Below, piece after piece: positions 52,001-61,031 of a stretch of 64,000 bases of DNA. The stretch is from Methanoculleus chikugoensis (GTDB taxonomy: Archaea > Halobacteriota > Methanomicrobia > Methanomicrobiales > Methanoculleaceae). The stretch lies in NCBI RefSeq assembly GCF_900095385.1, contig NZ_FMID01000041.1:1-64000 (forward strand). Direction: 5' to 3'. Position 1 is the stretch's first letter. Every line of letters begins with the position of its first letter. A program made the translations under genes and the position numbers. Below the pieces are notes generated by a model, which ran no database searches, had not been told where the DNA came from, and saw only the letters and a program-made list of their open reading frames with translations.

Positions 52001-52114
52001 CTGCTCTTCATATGTTCGCTCGTCCTAGATGAATGTTCGCGAATCGCGCCGATTCCCGGTATCTGCACGAAGAGCAAATGATTTTTAACAGAGGCACTCC
52101 GAATGTGTACTGAT

Positions 52115-52741
52115 ATGGCGAAGAAAACGAGTGCCAAACAGGCAGAACCCATGAAACTCTTCTATATCTTTTACAATCAGGAGCGCTGGGACAACTGGAT
52201 CAAGACGCTGGAGGAAGCAAATTTCGAACCCGCCGAAGGCGAAGAGGTCTCGGAAGGCGAGCAGATGCTCTTCAGTTTCACCGAGGACATTACCCTCTCG
52301 GTCTTGAAGATCATCCGCCTCTACCAGAACGGTCGGTTTACGAAGGAGGAGGCCACGGAGAAACTCGACGACGTCGAACTGATCGTCATGACCGGGCTTC
52401 CCGAGGGAGACCTCGAGGATATCATCGGATCGTTCCAACTCTCCCTGCTGGTGCTCTTCACCGCCTGCCGGAAGTACCTCGAGGGCGAGTTCGATAAGGA
52501 CATCAAGGCGCTCGTGAAGAAGGGCAAGAGTATCGACGAGGAGAACCTCGAGGAGGCGCTCGAGGTTGCAGCGAATATCGGGGCCGCCGTGGTCGACGGT
52601 GCTACCTGCTGCGCGAAGTATATCAAGGACAATGTGGAGGACCCGACCCTCTTCGACGAGTGGCTCATCGAGATCGAGACCATGAGCAACGCCATGAAGT
52701 CGCTTGCGAAGTTCGACGAGGAGCCCGGCGAGTCGTCGTGA
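52115..52741 (+). CDS. DUF2150 family protein
   Basis: A 208-residue acidic archaeal protein of DUF2150. The conserved KLFYIFYNQERWDNWIKTLEE segment is followed by helical sections including LSVLKIIRLYQNGRFTKEEA, a predicted four-helix-like bundle, and VDGATCCAKYI. The start ATG 52115 is about 30 nt after ATTTTTAACAG. The stop overlaps the next gene by 4 nt (GTGA), so they are co-translated. The role is unknown; conservation in methanogens and halophiles suggests a housekeeping function. Confidence 0.88.
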   Translation: MAKKTSAKQAEPMKLFYIFYNQERWDNWIKTLEEANFEPAEGEEVSEGEQMLFSFTEDITLSVLKIIRLYQNGRFTKEEATEKLDDVELIVMTGLPEGDLEDIIGSFQLSLLVLFTACRKYLEGEFDKDIKALVKKGKSIDEENLEEALEVAANIGAAVVDGATCCAKYIKDNVEDPTLFDEWLIEIETMSNAMKSLAKFDEEPGESS

Positions 52742-53190
52742 TTGCGGATAAGGCCCGGTTCCGGGCGGCACGGAAACTTGAGCGGGCTGCAGGCTTCCGG
52801 CTCCCGGACCATGTCTTTTCGGGCGCGTTTCTTGAGTCGCTCGGGAAGGCGATCAACTTCGAGAACCTCGACCGGCGGATGCATGAGCAGCTCCAGGCCT
52901 TTTTCCGCGACTTCATGGACTGCAAGTGCAAGAACGCCCCCTTCTGCGGGTGCCCGGAGCGAAAGTTCACCTTGACCATCATCGAGTTCCGGGAGCTGGG
53001 GCTCGATCACCGCCAGATCAGCGCCCACCTCCTCGACGAGTACGGGATCGACCTCTACCCTGCCGACATCCTCAGTTTCCTCGAAGACTCCGTCCACATG
53101 CTCGAGGCTATCCGGGACGTCGCCGAACTGCAGGGAAGGGAGAAACTCGCGGAGAACGCTATAGAGCACATCAAAAAGATCGAGCACTAG
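52738..53190 (+). CDS. Cys-rich DUF5814-like protein, stand-alone
   Basis: A 150-residue protein starting at GTG 52738. The core MDCKCKNAPFCGCPERKFTL holds a CxC...CxC motif suited to bind zinc, followed by LGLDHRQISAHLLDEYGIDL and DILSFLEDSVHMLEAI. This pattern resembles the C-terminal domain (DUF5814) found fused to some archaeal Ski2-like helicases. A free-standing copy coupled to DUF2150 is uncommon in my experience and suggests a nucleic-acid role, but no function is proven. Confidence 0.7.
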   Translation: MIADKARFRAARKLERAAGFRLPDHVFSGAFLESLGKAINFENLDRRMHEQLQAFFRDFMDCKCKNAPFCGCPERKFTLTIIEFRELGLDHRQISAHLLDEYGIDLYPADILSFLEDSVHMLEAIRDVAELQGREKLAENAIEHIKKIEH

Positions 53191-53214
53191 ACCCGGCTCC
53201 GTTCGCGGTGCCGG

Positions 53215-54003
53215 TCAAGATCTCTTCTTTCCGCGGTCGATCTCGAAGTACCTGCCGGGAAGCATATACCCGATAAAGTAGTTCAGCCGCAGGGTAACAT
53301 TCTCCCGGTAGGAGAGGTCCAGACCGTTCATCGGGAGTCCGACAACTGCGCCGCCGAGGACGGACTTACATATCGAGGGGCGAAACCCTTTCCGTCGCCG
53401 GAGCCCGGCCCCCAGCCAGCGCCATCTCCGTGAACCGGGAATATCCCGCATCTCATGGTGATGGTTGACGTAAACGGGCAGGATACACCATCTGAGGTTC
53501 TTCTCCGCCAGAAATTCGGCATAGAGCGCATCCTCTCCGCTTGAGAAGGCATCAAGCGCGGTGCATGCCAGTACGCATCTCCGGTACGTCACGCAGCAGC
53601 CGAATGCCCCGTTGCCCCCGAGCAGCGAGACCGGCCCGGTTAGCGGCCGGATATAATCGTCCGCATACAGCGCACCGATCACTCCTGCATCGGGATACCG
53701 TCGATCGGCGGAGGCCTGCAGGACTTCTTCCCAGTCCGGAAGAAGTTCCACATCGGAATCGACAAAGGCGATGAGATCCGTCCCGGCCTCGCGCGCCCCA
53801 AGCCTTCTTGCGGCTCCGAGGCCTCTGTCCGACGGGATGACCTCGCAGCCGTACTGTCCGGCGATTGCCGCGGTGCGATCCGTAGAGTGCCTGTCGATGA
53901 CGATGATCCTGTTCGGGGATCCGTATCTTCGGATAGAGGAGAGTGCGAATTCTAACGTTGACTCGCTGTTCCAGGTAGGAATGATGTAGTCGATGCTTAC
54001 CAT
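53215..54003 (-). CDS. Glycosyltransferase family 2
   Basis: A 262-residue GT-A enzyme. IDYIIPTWNSESTLEFALSS and IVIDRHSTDRT open the nucleotide-sugar fold, LIAFVDSDVELLPDW carries the DxD motif, and GGNGAFGCCVTYRRCV plus SSGEDALYAEF (catalytic ED) follow. No TM helix is clear. It probably adds a sugar to an S-layer glycan or polysaccharide built by the locus that follows. Its start ATG 54003 is clear; it is a single gene. Confidence 0.88.
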   Translation of the reverse strand: MVSIDYIIPTWNSESTLEFALSSIRRYGSPNRIIVIDRHSTDRTAAIAGQYGCEVIPSDRGLGAARRLGAREAGTDLIAFVDSDVELLPDWEEVLQASADRRYPDAGVIGALYADDYIRPLTGPVSLLGGNGAFGCCVTYRRCVLACTALDAFSSGEDALYAEFLAEKNLRWCILPVYVNHHHEMRDIPGSRRWRWLGAGLRRRKGFRPSICKSVLGGAVVGLPMNGLDLSYRENVTLRLNYFIGYMLPGRYFEIDRGKKRS

Positions 54004-54173
54004 ACCGGTGCAGGCCCCCTCAGACAGCGCGGCCTAATGGGTCTTCATCGTGCATCAGGTTTACCCCTGGACAAGACCTCAGGCGGGCAGGGTATGGCGA
54101 GTGTGCCGGGGTCGCGACACCACTCGCATGATCTCGGTAAAAACGGGCTGAAAATATCCAGTGCGCCTGGGAT

Positions 54174-54611
54174 CTATCTCGTCCCCGGGCTCCGCATCAT
54201 GGGGGCGACGTTGCACCCCTCCATCTCCCCGAAGCAGAAGATGAACCGCTCCCTGATACTCTCCGGCAGTCTCGCCTCCGGGATGGGTTCAAAACCGAGG
54301 TTCCCGTAGAACCCGATCAGGGGGAGGGTCGAGTGGATGTAGATCGTCTCGGAGCCGCATTCTTCGAGGAGCATCTGCACGACTTCCCTGGCGTATCCAT
54401 GCCCGCGGTGCTCGTCGAGCGTGAAGACGCAGTCCATCTCAAGGCCGCCCGAGTGAAGGGTACAGCGTGCTGTCGCCGCAAGGGTTCCGTCGATAAAGAC
54501 GCCGAATATCCTCTCCCGCGCCGGGTCGGCCTTCTGACCGCGGTAGTGCGTCCAGACCTTCTCTGCAAGCGGGAATTCTTCATGCTCCAGTTCACGGACT
54601 TCTTTTGCCAT
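54174..54611 (-). CDS. GNAT-family N-acetyltransferase
   Basis: A 145-residue acyl-CoA-dependent acetyltransferase. The CoA loop is EHRGHGYAREVVQML (Q/RxxGxG/A form), preceded by strands GTLAATARCTLHSGG and MDCVFTLD, and followed by ETIYIHSTLPLIGFYGNLGF. It could acetylate an amino sugar, which would suit the nearby UDP-sugar genes, but such proteins are diverse and the substrate is not predictable. It is transcribed alone on the minus strand. Confidence 0.85.
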   Translation of the reverse strand: MAKEVRELEHEEFPLAEKVWTHYRGQKADPARERIFGVFIDGTLAATARCTLHSGGLEMDCVFTLDEHRGHGYAREVVQMLLEECGSETIYIHSTLPLIGFYGNLGFEPIPEARLPESIRERFIFCFGEMEGCNVAPMMRSPGTR

Positions 54612-54697
54612 CGTCTTCCTCGCGTATGACTACAGATTGCCGCACCCGGGTATTTAATCGAACGGGCAGGAAATACCCCGGCCGTCTGAACGAGCCG

Positions 54698-56182
54698 TCA
54701 GAGCACACCCGGCCAGGGGATGCCGAGGCCCATGATCAGCTCCTTCAGTTCGTCGCGGATGCCCCGATCGGTCTTGAGAAGAACCAGGAGGTAGACCAGC
54801 CCGCCGAGCGCGACCGCCCCGAGGACGACGAAGACGTTTGTGAGCGGGATGACGAACGAGTAGATCACGACGACGGTCACCATAACAAGCGCGGCGAGGA
54901 CGATGTGCCCCACGGCTCCGGGTTCAATCCGCACGCGGATGCTCCGGGAGAGGGCGCGACGGGAGAGCGCCGCGTTCAGCACCATGGTGACGAGTGTCGC
55001 AAGCGCCGCTCCGACGATGCCGTATGCCGGGATGAGGAGGATGTTCAGCACGACATTAGCCGTGACCGCGACTGCCGTCACCCGGAACGAGTCCTTCGGC
55101 CGGTCGAGGGCGTTCAAGCACATCGTCTGGAGGTACATGAAGACGCTCGCCACTTGGACGAACAGGAGTATCGCAAGCGCCCCCGCGCCGGTGGAGAACG
55201 ACGCCCCGTAGAAGAAGTAGAGGAGCCGTTCGCCGAGGATCCAGCCCCCGGCAACGACCGGGACCGCGAGGAGGAGCGAGTAGGTGAAGGCACGGGCAAG
55301 CGCGCGCTCTACTGAAGCAAGGTCGTCCTTCTTTCCCCAATAACTGATCTTCGGGTAGAGGGTGGTATGGAGTGCTACGGTGGTGAACGTCGCGATCGAC
55401 GTGAGCTGGAGCGCCACGCGGTAGATGCCGATGTCGGCATCGGTCATGAAGTAGCCGATCATGATAGTGTCGGCGTAGGAGAAGACGAGGTAGCCGCCTG
55501 AACTGAGGAACGTCCAGAACGAGAACGCGAAGAGGCTCTGGATGTGAGAGCGGCAAAACGGTGCCAGCTTGAGGTCGAGGAACCGGAAGTTAACGATCCC
55601 TGCCGCAAGGAGCCCGGCAACGAACCCCCCGGTGAGGCCGGCAAGGCCGTAGCCAAGGACGATCGCGACGACCTGGATGCCTATCCGGGTCAGGTTATCG
55701 ACCAGGCTGCCGATCTGGTTGATGCCGACCTTTCCTCTCCCGTAGACACCGTTTAAGACGATGTTCGTGAAGGCGCTGACGACCAGCGCGAGGATCAGCC
55801 AGGGTAGCGTCCCTGATGAGGTAAGTTTGACGAGGTACGGCTGCGCGATGAGGAGAAAACTCACCGAGACGACCACCAGCGCCACCCGGAGGAGGGCAAA
55901 TGCGGTGAAGTACGCGTTCTGGTCCTCGCCCTCGCTGATCCGCTTCACGGCGGCGCCGCCGAACCCCCCATCGCCTATCAGGTTGAAGACGCTGAAGTAG
56001 GCAACAAAGAGGTAGTACGCACCCAGTATCGCGGGACCTACCGTGTGGGCGAAGTACATCGTGGAGAGGAACCCGATTGCGGTGAGGGCCAGCGTTGAAG
56101 CGAGGCTGATGACGCTCTGGCGCTGGACGGCATCGATGCGCATGACGCGGGCGAGATACCTGGAGGGGCGGAACACGAGCAT
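54698..56182 (-). CDS. Lipid-linked oligosaccharide flippase (MATE/Wzx-like)
   Basis: A 494-residue membrane protein with about 12-14 TM helices. SVISLASTLALTAIGFLSTM and YYLFVAYFSVFNLIGDGGFG, then GYLVFSYADTIMIGYFMTDA and LNALDRPKDSFRVTAVAVTA are typical of the polysaccharide-biosynthesis (Wzx/MVF) superfamily. It should move glycan-lipids outward for N-glycosylation or surface polymers. It begins 198 bp from the divergent UDP-sugar genes. Confidence 0.9.
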   Translation of the reverse strand: MLVFRPSRYLARVMRIDAVQRQSVISLASTLALTAIGFLSTMYFAHTVGPAILGAYYLFVAYFSVFNLIGDGGFGGAAVKRISEGEDQNAYFTAFALLRVALVVVSVSFLLIAQPYLVKLTSSGTLPWLILALVVSAFTNIVLNGVYGRGKVGINQIGSLVDNLTRIGIQVVAIVLGYGLAGLTGGFVAGLLAAGIVNFRFLDLKLAPFCRSHIQSLFAFSFWTFLSSGGYLVFSYADTIMIGYFMTDADIGIYRVALQLTSIATFTTVALHTTLYPKISYWGKKDDLASVERALARAFTYSLLLAVPVVAGGWILGERLLYFFYGASFSTGAGALAILLFVQVASVFMYLQTMCLNALDRPKDSFRVTAVAVTANVVLNILLIPAYGIVGAALATLVTMVLNAALSRRALSRSIRVRIEPGAVGHIVLAALVMVTVVVIYSFVIPLTNVFVVLGAVALGGLVYLLVLLKTDRGIRDELKELIMGLGIPWPGVL

Positions 56183-56380
56183 TGGTTTCGCCGTGAAAGG
56201 CTTTATTGGTTGTCAACCATCCCGGGATTTCGGGGGAGGTTGAGCCGGAGCAGGGAGAGCGGCCGTGATGGACAACAGGACACCCCGGGGAGAGGCCGCG
56301 ATAACGTCATAGCGGAGTGATGCTAACGTATATTACCACTCTCGCAGGAGAAGGCACGTACGGATATCGGCGGTGATAAT

Positions 56381-57295
56381 TTGGACGTAGGGGTAATCGG
56401 TATCGGAATGATGGGCAGAAACCATGCCCGCGTGTACTCGGAATTAAAAGCGGTGGACTCGCTCTACCTGTACGACCTCAACGGGAAGGCGGCCAGCGAC
56501 CTTGCCGGAGCCTTCGAGGCAACGGCCTCCCCGACCGTCGAGGGACTGCTCGGAAGCGTCGACGCGGTGAGCGTCTGTGTCCCGACCCCCTACCATTTCG
56601 GGGTTGCGAAACAGGTCCTCGACGCCGGGGTGCCGCTCCTCATCGAGAAACCCATATGCGCAACGGCAGAAGAGAGCCGGCGGCTCATCGCGAAGATCCC
56701 CGAGGGTCTCGTCATCGGTGTCGGGCATATCGAGCGGTTCAACCCGATCGTCCCCGAGATCAAAAAGATCGTCCGGCGTCCCCTCTACATCGAGATGAAA
56801 CGGCACAACCCGGCGTCATCCCGGGTGAGCGGCTCCTCGGTCGTTGAAGACCTGATGATCCACGATGTGGACATTGTGCGAAATGTTCTCCTCCCGGACG
56901 GCCCCTACCAACTCACCGGCAGCGGGAACGAGGACGTTTGCAGCGCCCTCTTCTCTTTCGGAGGAACCCCGGTATATCTCTCGGCAAGCCGGAAGTCCTC
57001 AAAGAAGATCCGGATGATCTATATCGAGGAGGAGGAGTTCACCGTCGAAGGGGACTTCATGGCCCAGGAGATCTACATCCACCGGAAACCCGGGCAGTAT
57101 GCGGTCGAGAACGAGCGCTACGTCCAGGAGAACATCATCGAGAAGGTGCTCGTGAACAAGCAGGAGCCGCTGAAACTCGAACTCTCGACGTTCCTCGACT
57201 GCGTGGCCCGCGGCCGGGAGTTCCCGGTCAGCCCGGCGCAGGCGCTGCTGAATATGGAGATCTGTGAGGACGTCGCGCGGTGTTTTGCGGTATAA
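56381..57295 (+). CDS. UDP-N-acetylglucosamine 3-dehydrogenase-like (Gfo/Idh/MocA family)
   Basis: A 304-residue NAD-dependent oxidoreductase. The Rossmann motif GVIGIGMMGRNHARVY (residues 4-19), LLIEKPICATAEES (the EKP signature) and the catalytic VIGVGHIERFNPIV and DLMIHDVDIVRN are visible. The HIERFNP form is typical of the archaeal UDP-GlcNAc 3-dehydrogenase group, which prepares 3-amino sugars. It starts with TTG 56381, with GGTGATAA just before. It is the first of a tight plus-strand run of sugar-nucleotide genes; no matching aminotransferase is in the window. Confidence 0.85.
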   Translation: MDVGVIGIGMMGRNHARVYSELKAVDSLYLYDLNGKAASDLAGAFEATASPTVEGLLGSVDAVSVCVPTPYHFGVAKQVLDAGVPLLIEKPICATAEESRRLIAKIPEGLVIGVGHIERFNPIVPEIKKIVRRPLYIEMKRHNPASSRVSGSSVVEDLMIHDVDIVRNVLLPDGPYQLTGSGNEDVCSALFSFGGTPVYLSASRKSSKKIRMIYIEEEEFTVEGDFMAQEIYIHRKPGQYAVENERYVQENIIEKVLVNKQEPLKLELSTFLDCVARGREFPVSPAQALLNMEICEDVARCFAV

Positions 57296-57308
57296 GGATG
57301 GTTTTTAC

Positions 57309-58742
57309 ATGAGTGACAGGTTACAATCGATCATCAGGGCTAAAGGGCCGATCAAGAAGATCGGTGTCGTCGGGATGGGATACGTCGGCATCCCCGCCGC
57401 GGTGCTCTTTGCGGATGCCCCGGAGTTTGAGTCCGTTCTCGGGTTCCAGCGCGTCTCTGCTTCATCCGGTTACAAAGTCGATATGCTGAACCGCGGCGAG
57501 TCGCCGCTGAAGGGCGAGGAGCCGGGGCTCGAAGAACTGCTCGGCAAGGTCGTCGCTGCCGGAAGGTTCCGGTGCACTTCGGATTTCTCGGAGGTCACGG
57601 CGTGCGACGCGGTGACCCTCGCCATCCAGACACCGTTTAAGAACCCAAAAGACCTCATCCCCAATTTCTCGGCCCTGACCGAGGGGCTCCGGCAGGTGGG
57701 AAGGCACCTCGCGGAAGGCACGCTCGTGGTGCTCGAGTCGACCGTCACCCCCGGCACGACTGCCGGGATGGCCCGGGAGATTCTCGAAGAGGAGTCGGGG
57801 CTGGTCGCCGGCGAGGAGTTTTGCCTCGCGCACGCCCCCGAGCGGGTGATGGTCGGGCGGCTGCTCCGGAATATCCGGGAGCACGACCGGATCGTCGGTG
57901 GGATCGACGAGGTCTCGACAGCGCGGGCGGTCGAACTCTACCAACCCGTCCTCACGACGGGGAAGATCGTCCCGATGACCGCGACCGCGGCCGAGGTGAC
58001 GAAGACCGCCGAGAACGCCTTCCGCGACCTCCAGATCGCGGCTGCGAACCAGCTGGCGCTGCACTGCGAGGCGATGGGCGTCAACGTCTACGACGTCCGG
58101 GCCGGTATCGACTCCCTCAAGGGCGAGGGGATCACCCGGGCGATCCTCTGGCCCGGCGCCGGAGTCGGAGGCCATTGCCTGACGAAGGACTCCTGGCACC
58201 TCGAGCGGGGGGCGCAGGTCCTCGGGCGTGCGAGCCTCTGGTACCCGCACGGGGCTGAGTCGATCTTCGGGGTCGCCCGGAAGATAAACGAGTTCATGCC
58301 CGAACATATGGTCCACCTGACCGTCGAGGGGCTCAAGCGGGTCGGAAAATCCCCGAAAGGCGCGAAGATCGCGCTCCTTGGGTGGGCGTTCATCCAGAAC
58401 TCCGACGACACCAGGAACACCCCGGCAGAGCCCTACTTCGCGGCGCTGAGGGAGGCGGGTGCGGAGGTCAGGGTCCACGACCCGTTCGTGGGGAAGTATC
58501 CTGGTATCGTGGTCTCGCACGACTTCGAGGGAACCCTTGCGGGCGCGGACGCCATCGTCGTCTTCACCGGACATCATCACTACGCCTCCCTCGATCCGGC
58601 ACGGATGAAGGAACTCTCGGGCCGGGAGCACCCGGTGATCGTCGACGGCAGGAACGTCGTCGACCCGGATGCGTTCATCCGGGCGGGGTTCGTCTACAAG
58701 GGCATCGGCCGCGGCGATAAGAACAACCATCCGATCCGGTAG
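57309..58742 (+). CDS. UDP-sugar dehydrogenase (UDP-ManNAcA or related)
   Basis: A 477-residue nucleotide-sugar dehydrogenase oxidising C6 to a uronic acid. The NAD motif GVVGMGYVGIPAAVLFA, the ESTVTPGTTAGMAREI region, AHAPERVMVGRLLRNI, and the catalytic GAGVGGHCLTKDSWHL with the active Cys are present. LGWAFIQNSDDTRNTPA is a C-terminal NDP-binding motif. Together with the 2-epimerase that follows, it would give UDP-ManNAcA from UDP-GlcNAc. ATG 57309 starts 14 bp after the previous gene. Confidence 0.92.
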   Translation: MSDRLQSIIRAKGPIKKIGVVGMGYVGIPAAVLFADAPEFESVLGFQRVSASSGYKVDMLNRGESPLKGEEPGLEELLGKVVAAGRFRCTSDFSEVTACDAVTLAIQTPFKNPKDLIPNFSALTEGLRQVGRHLAEGTLVVLESTVTPGTTAGMAREILEEESGLVAGEEFCLAHAPERVMVGRLLRNIREHDRIVGGIDEVSTARAVELYQPVLTTGKIVPMTATAAEVTKTAENAFRDLQIAAANQLALHCEAMGVNVYDVRAGIDSLKGEGITRAILWPGAGVGGHCLTKDSWHLERGAQVLGRASLWYPHGAESIFGVARKINEFMPEHMVHLTVEGLKRVGKSPKGAKIALLGWAFIQNSDDTRNTPAEPYFAALREAGAEVRVHDPFVGKYPGIVVSHDFEGTLAGADAIVVFTGHHHYASLDPARMKELSGREHPVIVDGRNVVDPDAFIRAGFVYKGIGRGDKNNHPIR

Positions 58743-58747
58743 TTACC

Positions 58748-59827
58748 ATGAAACTCGTATCGATCGTCGGCGCGCGGCCCCAGTTCATCAAGTGCGCTCC
58801 CGTCTCCCGGGAACTCAGGAAGGAACACGAGGAGATCCTCGTCCACACCGGACAGCACTATGACCACGGCATGTCGGAGGTCTTCTTCGAGGAACTCGCG
58901 ATCCCGAAGCCCGACTACAACCTCGGCATCGGCTCCGGGACCCACGGCCGCCAGACCGGGGCGATGCTCGGGGCGATCGAGGACGTTCTCGTAACGGAGG
59001 AGCCGGACGTTGTGCTCGTCTACGGCGACACGAATTCGACCCTCGCGGGCGCGCTTGCGGCGGCAAAACTCCACGTGCCGGTGGCGCACATCGAGGCGGG
59101 GCTCCGGAGTTTTGACCGGCGGATGCCCGAGGAGGTGAACCGGGTGCTTACGGACCACGCCTCGGATATCCTCTTCTGCCCGACGGAGACAGCCGTCAAA
59201 AACCTCGCGGCCGAGGGGATCACAGAGGGCGTCCACCTCGTTGGGGACGTGATGTGTGACGCGATGAACTACAACCGCGCGGTCGCGGAGGAGCGCTCCC
59301 GGATCCTTGAGGACGTCGGGGTCCGACCGGGGGGGTATCTCGCCGTCACCGTCCACCGCCCGTCGAACACCGATAGCCGCGAGAACATAACCGCCATCCT
59401 CGGCGCCCTCGGGGATGCTGGAGAGCCGGTCGTCTTCCCGGTTCATCCCCGGACACGGCACTACCTCGGAGAATATGGCCTCCTTGAGAGGATGCCGGAG
59501 AACGTCCGGGTCATCGAACCGCTCGGCTACCTCGATATGCTCCGCCTGATGGCGCATGCGAAGAAGATCCTCACCGACTCGGGCGGCGTCCAGAAAGAGG
59601 CGTATATGCTCGGCGTCCCCTGCATCACCCTCCGGGAGAACACCGAGTGGGTCGAGACGGTCGAGGCGGGATGGAACGTGCTCGTCGGAGCCGGGCAGGA
59701 GAAGATTGAAGATGCAATTCATTCGTTTTCGCCCGCATCGCGGCAGCAGAACCTGTTCGGCGATGGGGATGCCTGCATCCGGATCGAGGAGATTCTCACC
59801 GGGCTTCAGGGCGCCCCGCCCGGGTGA
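58748..59827 (+). CDS. wecB: UDP-N-acetylglucosamine 2-epimerase
   Basis: A 359-residue non-hydrolysing epimerase interconverting UDP-GlcNAc and UDP-ManNAc. IVGARPQFIKCAPVSRELRK at the N-terminus, HTGQHYDHGMS, LVYGDTNSTLAGALAAAKLH, HIEAGLRSFDRRMPEEVNR and KKILTDSGGVQKEAYMLGVP are all classic. It lies 5 bp after the dehydrogenase and overlaps the next glycosyltransferase by 4 nt. Confidence 0.95.
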   Translation: MKLVSIVGARPQFIKCAPVSRELRKEHEEILVHTGQHYDHGMSEVFFEELAIPKPDYNLGIGSGTHGRQTGAMLGAIEDVLVTEEPDVVLVYGDTNSTLAGALAAAKLHVPVAHIEAGLRSFDRRMPEEVNRVLTDHASDILFCPTETAVKNLAAEGITEGVHLVGDVMCDAMNYNRAVAEERSRILEDVGVRPGGYLAVTVHRPSNTDSRENITAILGALGDAGEPVVFPVHPRTRHYLGEYGLLERMPENVRVIEPLGYLDMLRLMAHAKKILTDSGGVQKEAYMLGVPCITLRENTEWVETVEAGWNVLVGAGQEKIEDAIHSFSPASRQQNLFGDGDACIRIEEILTGLQGAPPG

Positions 59828-60840
59828 AGGTCCTCAGCATGCACAGGCCCGCGATCCTGTTTCTCACAAGCGGCCTCTCCTCCTTCGTAGAAGGGGACCT
59901 GCGCATGCTCAAGGCAAGTTATCCTGTCCGGGTGGTCGCCACCGGGGGCGGCCCGACCGGGAACTTCGGACAGAGGCTCTCCCTGGTGCACTCGATCCTC
60001 TCCGGAGTTCTCAGGACTGATATCGTCTTTGCATGGTTTGCCCATAACCACTCGTACCTCGCCGTTATGGCGGTGCGACTGCTCCGAAAGAAGTCCCTGG
60101 TCGTCGTGGGCGGTTATGAAGTGGCAAATGAACCGGAGATCGGGTATGGTGCCCTCCTCGACCCGGCCATGGCAGGGAAAGTCCGGTATATCATAGAGAA
60201 TGCCGACTGCATCCTGGCGGTCTCGGAGTTCAGCAGAAGGGAGATCCTCGCGGTTGCCGAACCCCGCCGGATCGAGACGATCTATAATGGGATCGATACC
60301 TCGCTATTCTCACCTGAAGGTTCAAAAGAGAATATTGTGCTCACCGTGTGCCTCGTCAGCACGGCAAACATCAGGGTGAAAGGGCTTGACACCTTCATGG
60401 ATGCTGCCCGGCAGATCCCGGAAGCGCGGTTTGTCCTCATCAGCCGGGCCCTCGACGGTGCGCTTGAGATCCTGAAACGGGATGCTCCCGCCAACGTCGA
60501 GTTTGTCGGGGCTGTCGGGCAGGCTGAACTCATTGGGTGGTACCGCCGGGCAAAGGTCTACTGCCAGCTCTCCTACCGGGAGTCGTTCGGCGTCGCGCTT
60601 GCCGAGGCGATGTCCTGCGAGTGCGTCCCCGTGGTGACGGACCGGGGCGCCCTCCCGGAGGTTGCAGGCGATACAGGGTTTGTCGTCCCGTATGCTGATA
60701 CACATGTGACGGCCGATGCCATATCGCAGGCCCTCGTCGCCGATACAGGGTCTGCTGCGCGGAAGAGGATTTGCGAACTCTTCTCTCGCGAGCAGCGGGA
60801 GCAGGAGCTTCGCCGGATAATCGCGACACTGCAACTCTGA
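59824..60840 (+). CDS. Glycosyltransferase, GT4-like
   Basis: A 338-residue GT-B enzyme starting at GTG 59824 (GTGA overlap). The N-domain includes FVEGDLRMLKASYPVRVVAT; the donor-binding half has IETIYNGIDTSLFSP, VEFVGAVGQAELIGWYRRAK and the EX7E motif ESFGVALAEAMSCECVPVV. It probably transfers a sugar from the nucleotide-sugar pool made by the preceding genes. No TM helix beyond a short hydrophobic stretch near residues 70-88. Confidence 0.9.
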   Translation: MKVLSMHRPAILFLTSGLSSFVEGDLRMLKASYPVRVVATGGGPTGNFGQRLSLVHSILSGVLRTDIVFAWFAHNHSYLAVMAVRLLRKKSLVVVGGYEVANEPEIGYGALLDPAMAGKVRYIIENADCILAVSEFSRREILAVAEPRRIETIYNGIDTSLFSPEGSKENIVLTVCLVSTANIRVKGLDTFMDAARQIPEARFVLISRALDGALEILKRDAPANVEFVGAVGQAELIGWYRRAKVYCQLSYRESFGVALAEAMSCECVPVVTDRGALPEVAGDTGFVVPYADTHVTADAISQALVADTGSAARKRICELFSREQREQELRRIIATLQL

Positions 60841-61031
60841 CCGGCTCATCACTCTCCTGCAGGCCGGCTCTGGAACTCTCTTCTCCGCCTTCCCGTCTTC
60901 TGCCGGGAAGCCTCTGTGCAATAAAGTATAAGTGTCTCTCCGATACAGTTGGGTCCATTCAGTCCTCTCGTTCGTGCCCGAGAATGTAACCCGGGGGGAA
61001 GGTTCCGGGCAGGGGGGCCTGAGCTCCGACT

